The notes below the pieces were generated by a model, which was not told where the DNA came from, did no database searches, and worked only from the letters and a program-made list of their open reading frames with translations. From Palaemon carinicauda (taxonomy: Eukaryota > Arthropoda > Malacostraca > Decapoda > Palaemonidae), in contig NC_090746.1 in the NCBI RefSeq assembly GCF_036898095.1, forward strand, positions 104,819,708 to 104,883,707: a stretch of 64,000 nt of DNA, in the 5' to 3' direction. Below, piece after piece: positions 19,116 through 28,172 of this stretch. Made by a program: the position numbers and the translations under genes. Numbering within the stretch: position 1 is the stretch's first letter; the number at the start of each line of letters is the position of its first letter.

Positions 19116-20014
19116 CCCAAATAGCTGACTTCCTATTACATCTAAGGAATGAGAGATCCCTTTCAGCTCCTACGATTAAAGGGTACAGGAGTATGTTGGC
19201 TTCAGTTCTCCGCCACAGAGGTTTGGACCTTTCTTCCAACAAGGACCTTCAAGACATCCTTAAGTCTTTTGAGACTTCTAAAGAACGTCGTTTACCCACT
19301 CCAGGCTGGAATCTAGACGTAGTCTTAAGGTTCCTTATGTCGCCTAGGTTCGAACCTCTCCAGTCAGCTTCCTTCAAGGACCTTACCCTCAAGACTCTTT
19401 TCCTCGTCTGCCTTGCAACAGCTAAAAGAGTCAGTGAGGTTCATGCCTTCAGCAAGAACATTGGGTTCACATCCGAATCTGCAACATGTTCTTTACAGCT
19501 CGGATTTTTAGCTAAGAATGAACTTCCTTCACGTCCTTGGCCTAGATCGTTTGAAATTCCTAGCCTTTCCAACATGGTAGGTAACGAGCTAGAAAGAGTT
19601 CTTTGCCCTGTCAGAGCTCTGAAATATTATCTTAATAGGTCAAAACCTATTCGAGGACAATCAGAAGCCTTATGGTGTGCAATCAAGAAACCTTCGATGC
19701 CCATGTCCAAAAACGGGGTTTCGTATTATATAAGGCTTCTGATTAGAGAAGCCCATTCTCACATGAAGGAGGAAGACCTTGCTTTGCTGAAGGTAAGGAC
19801 CCACGAAGTGAGAGCCGTAGCCACTTCGATGGCCTTTAATAAGAACCGTTCTCTGCAGAGCATAATGGATGCAACTTATTGGAGGAGCAAGTCAGTGTTT
19901 GCATCATTTTATCTTAAAGATGTCCAGTCTCTTTACGAGAACTGCTACACCCTGGGACCATTCGTAGCAGCGAGTGCAGTAGTAGGTGAGGGCTCAGCCA
20001 CTACATTCCCTTAA
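17057..20014 (+). CDS. ORF2 with C-terminal tyrosine recombinase (copy C), 985 codons, in the gag frame after a UGA
   Basis: The frame begins directly after the gag UGA (17054-17056) without any other stop and runs to TAA at 20014. The first 600 or so codons overlap RT-RNase H and encode an S/P/G/Q-rich sequence with no known domain; the first candidate initiator in this frame is not evident. The YR follows: a SAM-like N-terminal region from about SADCLQTVERFARARG through IADFLLHLRNE, then the catalytic domain. Counting from 17147 the tetrad is Arg761 (AKRVSEVH), His886 and Arg889 (THEVRAVATS), and Tyr922 (FASFYLKDV). YR integrates the circular DNA intermediate in DIRS elements. How the protein is initiated (UGA readthrough, reinitiation or splicing) is open. 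Confidence 0.85.
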   Translation, partial: LSSSPDSSRSQTQDLLASLGKERCRRPVCQVAEGGLQDTILPQTPSDHFSHQPLSQLQGKGQEASVAPGGVAPVTEEGSGYSPGPSIPGLLQPSLSGGQEDRRLETGAGRQRAQCLCHQADVHDGDDEVGPSSGQAGGLDGLVGSERCLLSRSYSSRLPTFPEIRFWKGCVPIPSPVFWPKHSSYGVYASDEEYCKIPPLIGHQSLPLLRRLAVESLHESSLSGESQLDFRLDQGTGSVSQFRKVPAHSLPIHCLPGNGDSESGFSGFSIGPKDKPSPRLHPEHAEEEQLLGETVDESHRDPFFVSSVRRARETPPPPSPIPSSSSLGQGFDARSSLYPGHQRDEDHSLVVEDQPPSQGGPIVSDSDPQSSSLLGCIRLGLGRDLERTGMLGNVEQGTGNAPHQLQGATGSSFGPIELQVPPARQSGGGELRQHHSLGLHLQAGRDPFEEPVRDSKGPPHLVKKSKPHPSYEVHSGQHERLSRSPKQKRSGHPHGMDPSQERVQQTLDLVGSADNRSVCHLHDQEASFVLFPSSRPSSSSCGCFSAELVPSRPLRIPTVQDHKQSHSEVHLARRDTADAGCSPLACKRMVHRGTTMAGRRPQDSPSKSGPSTSTSRRQVAPKPPRSSADCLQTVERFARARGFSKEAASAIARARRVSTRRVYQSKWEVFRTWCRANAVSSTNTSVTQIADFLLHLRNERSLSAPTIKGYRSMLASVLRHRGLDLSSNKDLQDILKSFETSKERRLPTPGWNLDVVLRFLMSPRFEPLQSASFKDLTLKTLFLVCLATAKRVSEVHAFSKNIGFTSESATCSLQLGFLAKNELPSRPWPRSFEIPSLSNMVGNELERVLCPVRALKYYLNRSKPIRGQSEALWCAIKKPSMPMSKNGVSYYIRLLIREAHSHMKEEDLALLKVRTHEVRAVATSMAFNKNRSLQSIMDATYWRSKSVFASFYLKDVQSLYENCYTLGPFVAASAVVGEGSATTFP

Positions 20015-20413
20015 TCCCATAACCTTTTTTAACCTTTCTCTTGAATGCCTTTATTGTTGTTTTTATGGTTGTTACGGTAGGCTAAGAAGCCTTCCGCATC
20101 CTTTTGATTTGGCGGGTGGTCAATTCATTCTTGAGAAGCGCCTGGGTTAGAGGTTGTGTAGAGGTCCTATAGTAGGGGTTGCAGCCCTATATACTTTAGC
20201 ACCTTAGAGTTGATTCAGCCTCCTAAGAGGAACGCTGCGCTCAGTAAGGAAGACGAACTTAATAAAGGCAGAGTAACGGTTCAAGTCGACTTCCTTACCA
20301 GGTACTTATTATTTCATTGTTATTTTGAGATAACTGATTATATGAAATACGGGATACTTAGCTATCCTTTAGTCATGTACACTGGTTTTCACCCACCCCC
20401 CTGGGTGTGAATC
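20015..20413 (+). other. 3' non-coding region of copy C
   Basis: Same conserved blocks as in copy A (GCTAAGAAGCC, GATTTGGCGGGTGGTC, the GTAAGGAAGACG block and the GGGTGTGAATCAGCT lead into the ICR). No coding potential was seen. Confidence 0.5.
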
Positions 20414-20502
20414 AGCTACATGATTATCGGGTAAGTTTAATATTGAAAAATGTTATTTTCATTAGTAAAATAAATTTTTGAATATACTTACCCGATAATC
20501 AT
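20414..20502. repeat. Internal complementary region of copy C
   Basis: Reverse complement of C's left end followed by reverse complement of its right end, meeting at the GAAAAATGTT junction. The copy is uninterrupted. Confidence 0.9.
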
Positions 20503-20547
20503 GATTTAATTGACCCTCCCTTCCTCCCCATAGAGAACCAGTGGACC

Positions 20548-20706
20548 GAGGAAAAATTGAGGAGGTGTCAACAAGAAGTACTGTAGTACCTGGCCACAGG
20601 TGGCGCTGGTGAGTACACCCCCTTCTAGTATAGTGATAGCTGGCGTATCCCTCCCGTAGAATTCTGTCGGGCAACGGAGTTGACAGCTACATGATTATCG
20701 GGTAAG
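20548..20706. repeat. Right inverted terminal repeat of copy C
   Basis: Reverse complement of 14008-14167 with few differences. The final 40 bp to 20746 end in AACATTTT and abut B's ICR. Confidence 0.9.
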
Positions 20707-20746
20707 TATATTCAAAAATTTATTTTACTAATGAAAATAACATTTT

Positions 20747-20790
20747 GATAATAAAATAAATTTTTGAATATACTTACCCGGTGATTATAA
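20747..20790. repeat. Right half of the copy B ICR
   Basis: GATAATAAAATAAATTTTTG to CCCGGTGATTATAA continues the ICR interrupted at 13997, matching D at 44577-44620. It is the reverse complement of B's right end. Confidence 0.88.
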
Positions 20791-20837
20791 ATTAAAGGAC
20801 CCTCCCTTCCTCCCCAATAGAGACGCAGTGGAACGAG

Positions 20838-20997
20838 GAGAAAATTGAGTCTTTGTTTACATTGAGTACTGGGTATCTGGACGACAGATGGCGCTGTTGG
20901 GCACACCCGCAACCTGTGTAGCGATCGCTGGCGAGTTTTTACCTTAGAGTTGTCTGTCGGGCAACAGAGTTGCAGCTATTATAATCACCGGGTAAGT
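20838..20997. repeat. Right inverted terminal repeat of copy B
   Basis: Reverse complement of 7779-7938. It is followed by about 39 bp of AT-rich terminus ending AACATTTTT at about 21036. Confidence 0.9.
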
Positions 20998-21039
20998 ATA
21001 TTCAAAAATTTATTTTATTATCAAAATAACATTTTTAAT

Positions 21040-21125
21040 AAAATCTAATGGTTCTTGCTTCGGTGTGCGCTCGCTTCACTCGCGATAAAAGAAAAACATC
21101 AAGCTCCTATGTATTGGCAAGCAGT
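21040..21125. repeat. Degenerate foldback-repeat unit
   Basis: Contains TCGCTTCACTCG followed by AAAAACATCAAGCTCCTATG, the unit also seen near 150-240 and 7620-7715. It lies immediately right of copy B, mirroring the copy left of B. Confidence 0.5.
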
Positions 21126-22455
21126 AGGCTATCATCTTAAATTGATTCCATCTACAGCTCTGGAAGTCACATTAGGTGGGCTGGTCATCCTAGTCTGCAT
21201 AGGCTAGGTAATGATCCTGCCTCCTAGGTTATGTTAAGGGTAGTAGGCTACACATTCCTGTAATTTAGGTAAGTGGTAGGGTAGGGAAAGCCAGTTACTA
21301 CATGGGAGGGGGATGGAAAAACTTGAATGGGTGGTTTGCCCCAATATACATGGTTTTAAATAGATAAACCACAGGGTAACGCATAGGAAAATAAATAGTT
21401 CACGTATTTGCCTAGAAAATATAGTATATACTTACCAAAGAGCTATTATCTCGATCCTTTTGCTGCTTTAGAAATCAATGGTAAATAACTTTGCTTATGC
21501 TTTTGTCCTTTTAATCTCTTGACTTATTTACTAGCTGACCTTTTTAACCAAATAAAACTTCCAAAAGTTTTACACTACAGGTCTCAGAAATTTTATGCAC
21601 CAGCCATTTTTTAGAACTAATAGTAAGTTAATGGCTGTTTTTAAAAGGTGTGAGTAAAAATATATTATAGAATCTGCAGGTATTTCATTACAAATGATAC
21701 AAAGTAGGTGAATATTTACTATTGCTCATTGAAATTGTAAACTTATGATAGCGGATCTATTAATGCTAATTTATAAGTAACATTGCCTTTTGAAAGGTTA
21801 TTTTAGGTCATTATAATAGCAAGAACGTCATGTTCAATTTTATGTGATTATTCAAAACGTGAGAATTTTGTAAATATTTTCAGAAATTTTTGTTCTTTCT
21901 CAGGTGCATCTTGAGCAAGGAGCTATGGAGACAAGAAAATTGAAGGTCGATGATTTTATTGCACTTCAATGAAGAGCATAGAATCTATAAAATACAGATG
22001 GCTGAATTATCTGTAATTTTAAAGGTAAGGGTAATAAAGAGATTTGTTTGTTACATTAGATTTGAATTGTATTGTAAAAAAAATGGCTTGTTAGTAGGTT
22101 AAAGTCAAATTGACTTTTAACCAAATTAAAGCTGCATTACTGTACTACTTTTAGGGATGATGATGATTAAAGGTTGTCAGTGGATTGCATCTGGACATAT
22201 TTATGGATTGAGTCTGATTTTAAATAATTCAATTCATAATTAGTTATTCAAGAAGAATTTTCTTGGTACTGTAGAAGATTATTGTAGGATTGTCTGCATG
22301 ACAGTTGTTAGATGAACTAATTGTAGATTTTACCCAATGAAGGGAGTTATAGGTTTTAAGTGCTCTTGTTAGAACACTAATTGAGTAGTGGATTACAAAT
22401 TGATTAAGGTGGGAGTTGATTGCTAATAGATTAGGATAGTTTTAGATTTTCAACG
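21126..22455. other. AT-rich unassigned DNA with a weak candidate exon
   Basis: Mostly low-GC non-coding sequence. The one suggestive spot is at 21904: a pyrimidine-rich stretch ending TTCTTTCTCAG is followed by an open frame of 22 codons (about 21904-21969, containing METRKLKVDDF) and a TGA, with a GTAAGG near 22024. It could be a terminal exon of a host gene or a chance match. No neighbouring exon was recognised. Confidence 0.25.
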
Positions 22456-22744
22456 TATGTTCCTACACATATACGAAACCTCAACTTTAATAGGAGTATG
22501 ATTTAAACTTGGCTGGAACTCTGATGTTATAATGTGTCAGTAGTTATTGCTGTTCACCAGCACACAAGAAAAAGCACTGTGACTAAAGCTGCCGGGTTGT
22601 ACGCACGTAAGCTGGGTGTCTTCCTGTCTTGACTGTTTTAAGAGGTTTTCTTCTTTCTTTTACATAGTTAAAGTGTGCGTGTGTGTGTTTATGTGATGCA
22701 GAGGCCACATGTGGACATGCAATCTTGGCCTGGGGTTGCTGGTC

Positions 22745-22990
22745 ATAAGTGTACAACCTTCATGAGCAGGAGCTGTTTGGATCCCCAATCTTTGTGTGCC
22801 TCTGGCATGGGGTATGACTTTTTTCTGACTTTTTTCAGGCTTTCCCTGCAATGAGCGTAAGAATTGGCCATCAGTGCATTAGATGATATACAGCAAGAAA
22901 AATTAAAAGCCAATACAGATCGTTCACCTTCAAGGTCATCCTCAAAATTGAGGAAATTTGTGGGTGTTCTTTCTCCTTCGGATGACTGAA
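22745..22990 (+). pseudogene. Remnant gag N-terminus of family 4 element H
   Basis: A fragment reading CTTFMSRSCLDPQSLCASG matches the zinc-binding start of the family 3 gag in copy G (CGTFMS, DPHTLCPYC). It is followed by CNE and an R/S-rich stretch (DRSPSRSSSKLRK). Frame changes and stops separate the pieces. The homology was judged by eye and is short. Confidence 0.5.
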
Positions 22991-23222
22991 CATTTTCCGT
23001 CACCCTCCTGTGGGTTGATGACAATTCTGATCTCCCTCATGGGTAAGCTACAAGAGAAGCAGTGATAGCTGGTTACCCAAGAAGAGATGATTATTCCCCT
23101 CTCTGTCTGGTAATGAACCTCAGACTTAAGTTGACAGCAATGCTAAAGGAAATGGCCTTAAGGATACTCTGACCTTTTGTGGTTGGAAGACATAATTGGT
23201 CTGTAACTGAAATACAAACCAC

Positions 23223-23380
23223 GCTATTTAATATGGGTTATTACTTTCGGCGTAGCTGAAATGACGAGCCATTAGAATTTTAACGAGGGTTTACTACCCC
23301 ACCGCTAGTTAGCGGGGGGTAGGGAGGGTAGCCTGGTAACCACCCCCCCGTCACACACACCTGTGCTGAGCTCACTTTGC
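23223..23380. repeat. Left inverted terminal repeat of copy F
   Basis: GCTATTTAATATGGG onwards pairs with 32554-32710. The arm contains a C-run and the stem GCTAGTTAGCGG. Confidence 0.85.
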
Positions 23381-23477
23381 TCTCGGCTCGGGTGGTAGTC
23401 GGACGTGTCAGCTCTCACCCTCGCCTCTTTGATAGCCATATTAATGCTTTTGTCTCTTTTACTTACTACTTCTTATA

Positions 23478-25991
23478 CAGTGATACCTCTACATACAATC
23501 TTAATTTGCTCCAGAAACTGCTTCGTATGTTAAAAAGATCGTATGTTGGAGCAAATATTCCCTTAAGAATACACGGTAATTTGTTTAATTCGTTCCTCAG
23601 CCTAAAAACCCATAATAACTCCTTAATAATGGCTACACATAACATTAATACAATACAGTATAATAATTATGTAAGAAAAGAATAATGATAAAGAAATAAT
23701 AAAAAAAAAGGTGTTTTTATGTAACACTTTACCTTAGCGACAGGCCAGCGCAGGTGTAGGGACTGCTACGCAGGAGGAGATGGAAGATCAGCGAGGAGGT
23801 AGGGACGGCTACTTTGTACGATAAAGTTTTTTTTCTTGTTTTTAATTTTCATCACTCACTCGATTCGGTCTTCCTTTTCTTTGCTTCACTTTCTTTCTTT
23901 TCATCATGATCACTAGACCGGTTTAGAGATTTTTTAAAGAAACTATCGAGTGAAAGTTGCTTGGTACGGCTTTTGAGGATTTTTCTGAAATGAGTTAAGC
24001 AAACATCATCCAACTGCGCAACAACACGGCAAACCTGAAGTTTCTGTGGGTGATGCTTTTCGATGAAATCAACCACGTGTTGATGATATGCCAATATCTG
24101 TTTTATTTCCGCCGTACCTAAGATTTGGCCTACCTCCTCGGTCTCCCCCGACTCACTCAACTCCGCTTGGAACTCATCATGCTGCATGGCTTGCAGCTCC
24201 TTGAGTTCCTCGGTGGTGAGCTCTTCATGATGCTCATCGACGAGTTCGGTGATGTCACTTTCATCCACCTCCAGACCCATGGATTTGCCAAGGGATACAA
24301 TCTCTTCGACGTCTTCCTCGGCAGCAAGCACAGGTTCATTCTCAGGGCCAAAACCTTCGAAATCTCTGGGAGCAACAGCATCAGGCCAAAGCTTCTTCCA
24401 AGCTGAATTCAGGGTCTGACGAGTTACTCCCTCCCAAGCCTGATCTATGATCTTTAAGCAGTGCACGATATTAAAGTGGCTCCTCCAAAATTCACGCAAA
24501 GTTAAGTTGGTGCTTTGCGTGACATTAAAGCACTGCTTAAATAAGTGCTTGGTGTACAGCTTCTTAAAATTAGAGATGACTTGCTGGTCCATGGGCTGGA
24601 GGATAGGGGTGGTATTCAGTGGAAAATACAACACTGATGAATTTGTATTCGTCGATGATATCATCTTCGAGTCCCGGGGGGTGGGGTGGGGGGGGAGCGG
24701 GTGCATTGTACAAACAAAGCAAGCACTTTAAAGGCAAATTCCTCTCCTGAAGGTACTTCTTGACAGCAGGGCCGAAAACTACATTTACACATTCCACAAA
24801 GATATGCCTAGTAACCCAAACCTTAGAATTAGAACGCCATAGAACATGTAGCAGGTCTTTATTAATTCTGTGTGCTTTAAATGCCCTAGGGTTTTCGGAA
24901 TGGTAAACTAATAAAGGCTTAATTTTGCAGTCCCCGCTGGTTTTGGCACAAAGCGCAAGATTCAACCGATCCTTCTTTGGCTTATGTCCAGGCATTTTCT
25001 TCTCTTCGGCGGTAATGTATGTTCGACTAGGCATCTTTTTCCAAAACAGACCGGTTTCATCACAGTTGAACACCTGCTGCGCTACGTAGCCTTCCTCCGC
25101 CACGATGCTTTCGAACTTTTTAACAAAGTCTTTAGCAGCCATGGTGTCCGAACTCGAAGCTTCTCCATGCCGAACAACTGAATGAATCCCGGTCCGTTTC
25201 TTTAATTTCTCGAACCAACCTCGAGACGCCTTGAATTCCTCCGTCGTAGGATCGGCTGAACTCTCCCTCGCCTCACCCCCAGAGCCCGCCGCCTTCAAGT
25301 CACTGTAGATAGTGCTGGCCTTCTCACAAATGATCGTTTCAGTGATCGTATCGCCAACAATCTCCTTGTCCTTGATCCATATTAACAAAAGGCATTCCAT
25401 CTCTTCAAGGGTAGGGCTACGATGTTTGGAAATAATCGTGATCCCCTTCGAAGGTTTCACTGCTTTAATGGCGGCCTTCTGTTTTATGATCGTCGAGATC
25501 GTAGACATATTCCGGCCATATTGTTTAGCCAGATCGCTAACATGTACCCCTCGCTCATGCTTTTCTATTATTTCTTAATTTAGTTCAAATGAAAGCATTG
25601 ACTTCTTCCTTTTCTCACCACTACTACTACTTCCTGAACCGAAACTAAGCTTTTTAGGACCCATGATTACGAAACAGAAAACAACACGTGAAAAAGGAAG
25701 ATAAAAAACACTGTTAATAACTGAGCGAATAGAGAACAACCACACGATGCGCACGAGATGAGAGGACTGATCAAGGTGACGCTCGATTGGCGTCCCTCCG
25801 ATGTGCTGCCGTCTAGCGGCGTCAACAACTAACCACGGTTGAAGCTTTCGAGAAAATTCCACGCGTACGTGTATTGTTTACTTCGTATGTTGGAGCAACA
25901 CTTCGGGTGTCGAGACAGAAATTTGGTTGAATTTTACTTTGGATGTTGGAAAATTTATATGTTAGGACATTCGTATGTAGAGGTTCCACTG
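23478..25991 (-). mobile_element. Tigger-like (pogo/Tc1-mariner superfamily) DNA transposon inserted in copy F
   Basis: The terminal inverted repeats start CAGTGATACCTCTACATAC on the left and CAGTGGAACCTCTACATAC on the right (read inward). Both are flanked by the dinucleotide TA (23476-23477 and 25992-25993), the target duplication expected for this superfamily. Length is 2514 bp. Inner sequences related to GTATGTTGGAGCAA occur near both ends. The transposase is on the minus strand and broken, so the copy is not autonomous. Confidence 0.92.
23852..25664 (-). pseudogene. Tigger-like transposase, disrupted
   Basis: Starts MGPKKLSFG at 25664 (minus strand) and ends at 23852. N-terminal helix-turn-helix (HERGVHVSDLAKQYG), CENP-B-type second DNA-binding region (ASRGWFEKLKKRTG), then the DDE domain. 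The first catalytic Asp is present (NCDETGLFWKKMP). The second is replaced by Tyr: the expected DNAPA motif reads YNAPA. The third is present (LQPMDQQV). Lesions: an in-frame TAA near 25575 just before the HTH, and a frameshift between about 24570 and 24706. The acidic C-terminal tail (EELTTEELKELQ) is typical of Tigger proteins. Given the lost Asp and two ORF breaks it is inactive. Confidence 0.9.
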
Positions 25992-27127
25992 TACTTGTAA
26001 TATATATATATAAGCATTCTTTATGTTTATGTATATATTTGTGTATAGAAATGTAGTAAGTTTTTTTTTCAGTGTTTGTGCTGTGTGTGTGATGTACGAC
26101 AACGACACTTGCGTAGTGCAAGGCCACCACAGTTCCACTTCGTGGGGAACGACCTCTCCCTTTGGTCCATCGGTCTTCCCGTTGGCTTATTTCTGTTAAC
26201 TCGGCCGTTGCAGGGGAACCGTCATCGCCTGGACACACTTCATTCATCTATTATCTTCGCTTTGCCTCTTTTCCTACGGGAAACTTGGATTCTCAGCGAA
26301 GGGAATGTGGCCTTTTTTTAGATTGACTACGGTCTCTCTCTACTCGAGGTCGTTCACCCCTTACTACAACTATGTACTATTACGATAGCTCCTTTCCCGT
26401 TGCGGGTTAGGTTGCTATTTCCGTTGTTTGTCTCAATTATTTTTAGTGAAATCTAATTGTGTTTTAACTTATCAGCCTCTCCGTGGGGAACACTTCTCTT
26501 CGGGGGGTCAGTGGTTCTCACTTTTAGTGTGTATTCTTAGATGATTTAGATAATTATAATTCTTTTATTACAGCTACTCCGCCCCCCTTCTCCCGTGGAT
26601 GTCATCTGGGGAAGGAGGGTGCATACTTAATTCTTATTTTATGCTATTCCCTCTGGGTTTCTCTTCGGAGTTCCTCCCTGGAGAATATCTGTTAAAATAA
26701 TTATTTAATTTTATTTTCCCAGTTAACTATGCAGTTCTTCTTCGTTCGACTAAAGAGTGCCAACGAAGCAGAGTCTGCTGTCTCTGCCGAACTGTCCTGT
26801 TCATGACTGGGGAATCTGCTGTCGCTGCTTTCCCTCAGAGGACGTCGTCATGGGCGTTATCCCTTCTCTTAGAAGTACTCCCGTGACAACGTGCCAGCAC
26901 TTCAGATCATCTTAGAACGCTAAAGGAGGTTCGCCTCCAGGGATTGGACAACTTCCCTTTCGAGGGAAGTTTCCTCCCCAGGTGTGAGGTTTTCTGCCTT
27001 CAGAGGGAGAACTTCTCATATCTTAATAAATTCATCGCCTTCGACTACTGTTGCTGCCCTTTGGCCAGACTTTTCTCCCCCCTTGCTGAGTTTCTCTTCC
27101 TTCAGGGGTGGAGCACAGTCTTGGCAA

Positions 27128-27620
27128 GTCTCTTCTACGAAGTGTTCACCTCTCTCGTTCGCGAGAGAGGCCCCCCATAGAGACTCCTCTTCGGAGGATC
27201 GTTCCTGATAAGGTCAGCTTACTGATCCAACGGCCCTAAGGGGCGTCACCACGAGTGTCTACAGGTCTCTTTTACGAAGTGTCACCTCTCTCGTTCACGA
27301 GAGAGGCCACTCATAGAGACTCCTCTGCGGAGGATCGTTCATGATAGGTCAGCTTGCTGATCCAACGGTCCTACGAGGCGTCACCACGAGTGTCTTCAGG
27401 TCTCTTCTACGAAGAGTCACCTCTCTCGTTCGCGAGAGAGGCCACTCATAGAGACTCCTCTTCGGAGTATCGTTCCTGATAAGATCAGCTTGCTGATCCA
27501 ACGGCCCCAAGGGGATTCACCATGTTTGTCTTTAAGTCTTTTCTACGAAGGGCACCTTTCTCGTTCGCGGGAGAGGTCCCTCATAGAGACTCCGCCTCGG
27601 AGGATCAAGCAGAACTTCCA
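27128..27620 (+). repeat. Tandem repeat, 135-137 bp unit, about 3.5-4 copies, inside gag of copy F
   Basis: Units begin GTCTCTTCTACGAAG at 27128, 27265, 27400 and 27536. Each contains a CTCTCGTTCGCGAGAG palindrome and a CTCCTCTTCGGAGGA palindrome, so each can form two hairpins. Copy G has the second half of a single unit at about 46905-46985, so the array expanded in the F lineage. Confidence 0.85.
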
Positions 27621-28011
27621 GTGACCTCTACCTTGTGCTGCAACGTGGTCCTTTGGACTTCGGTCCTGGACTCTAGCGGGGACCTTTACGGTCCCATCGG
27701 TGGATACTGGGCCTTCCAAAGGGCACATCCCGGTTCCTGATCGTCCTGCCAGCTGTCCTACCGATCTACCAGCGCAACCTTGCACTGCAACGAAGGACTT
27801 CGGTCCTGGACTCTAAAGCAGACCTGCTTACGGTCCTCATCGGGGGATACCCGCCCTTTTTTAAGGACACATCCCAGTTCCTGATCGTCCACACAAGCTC
27901 CGACGATCTTCTTAGGCGCGCAAGCGCTGACGATCTTGTCCGCGCGGGTACTGATGGTCTCCCACGCGCGCTCCGATAGTCTTTTGCGCGCACGCGCCGA
28001 TAGCCGTGCGC

Positions 28012-28172
28012 CATTCTGGCCCGCACGGGCTCTTCATTCTGATCCTGCACGTCAATCTGATTCCTGCACACACTATGAAGTCTCGCCCGCGCGCCAACAT
28101 TCTGGCCCGCACAGGCTCTTTATTCAGATCCTGCACGTCAATCTGATTCCTGCACACACTATGAAGTCTCGC
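28012..28172 (+). repeat. Tandem duplication of about 87 bp
   Basis: Two adjacent copies beginning CATTCTGGCCCGCA (about 28012 and 28099) and ending ACTATGAAGTCTCGC, within the GC-rich part of the degenerate gag of F. Confidence 0.8.

Larger units (their letters stand above)
13998..20746 (+). mobile_element. DIRS-like retrotransposon, family 1, copy C: structurally complete
   Basis: The ends are fixed by comparison with the uninterrupted site in copy D. C begins TCAATATTAAAC after B's TTTT and ends AACATTTT before B's GATAATAAA. It is 6749 bp counting one TTTT. It has about 160-bp ITRs with only a few differences, a complete ICR, and three open frames (gag 892 aa, RT-RH-MT 753 aa, ORF2/YR 985 codons) with the catalytic residues of RT, RNase H and YR all visible. 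It is the best candidate in the window for a recently active autonomous element. Its insertion inside B makes it the younger of the two. Confidence 0.94.
7764..21036 (+). mobile_element. DIRS-like retrotransposon, family 2, copy B (split by copy C)
   Basis: B starts at a T-run (7764-7769) followed by CAATATTTAAC and ends at AACATTTTT (about 21036). Its own sequence is 7764-13997 plus 20747-21036; the middle is the family 1 element C. It carries ITRs, gag, pol and YR frames and an ICR cut in two by C. It is nearly identical to copy D but has different flanks, so the two are separate insertions. Defects: a 1-bp deletion in gag, a nonsense codon in the RT frame and a UAG in YR. The order of events is clear: B inserted first, C later. 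Confidence 0.92.

Noticed and set aside
23377..23685. ORF spanning the F/Tigger boundary
   Set aside because: It crosses an insertion junction and terminal repeat; chance reading frame.
27128..27620. CRISPR-like array
   Set aside because: Units are about 136 bp tandem repeats without unique spacers, in a eukaryotic retrotransposon.
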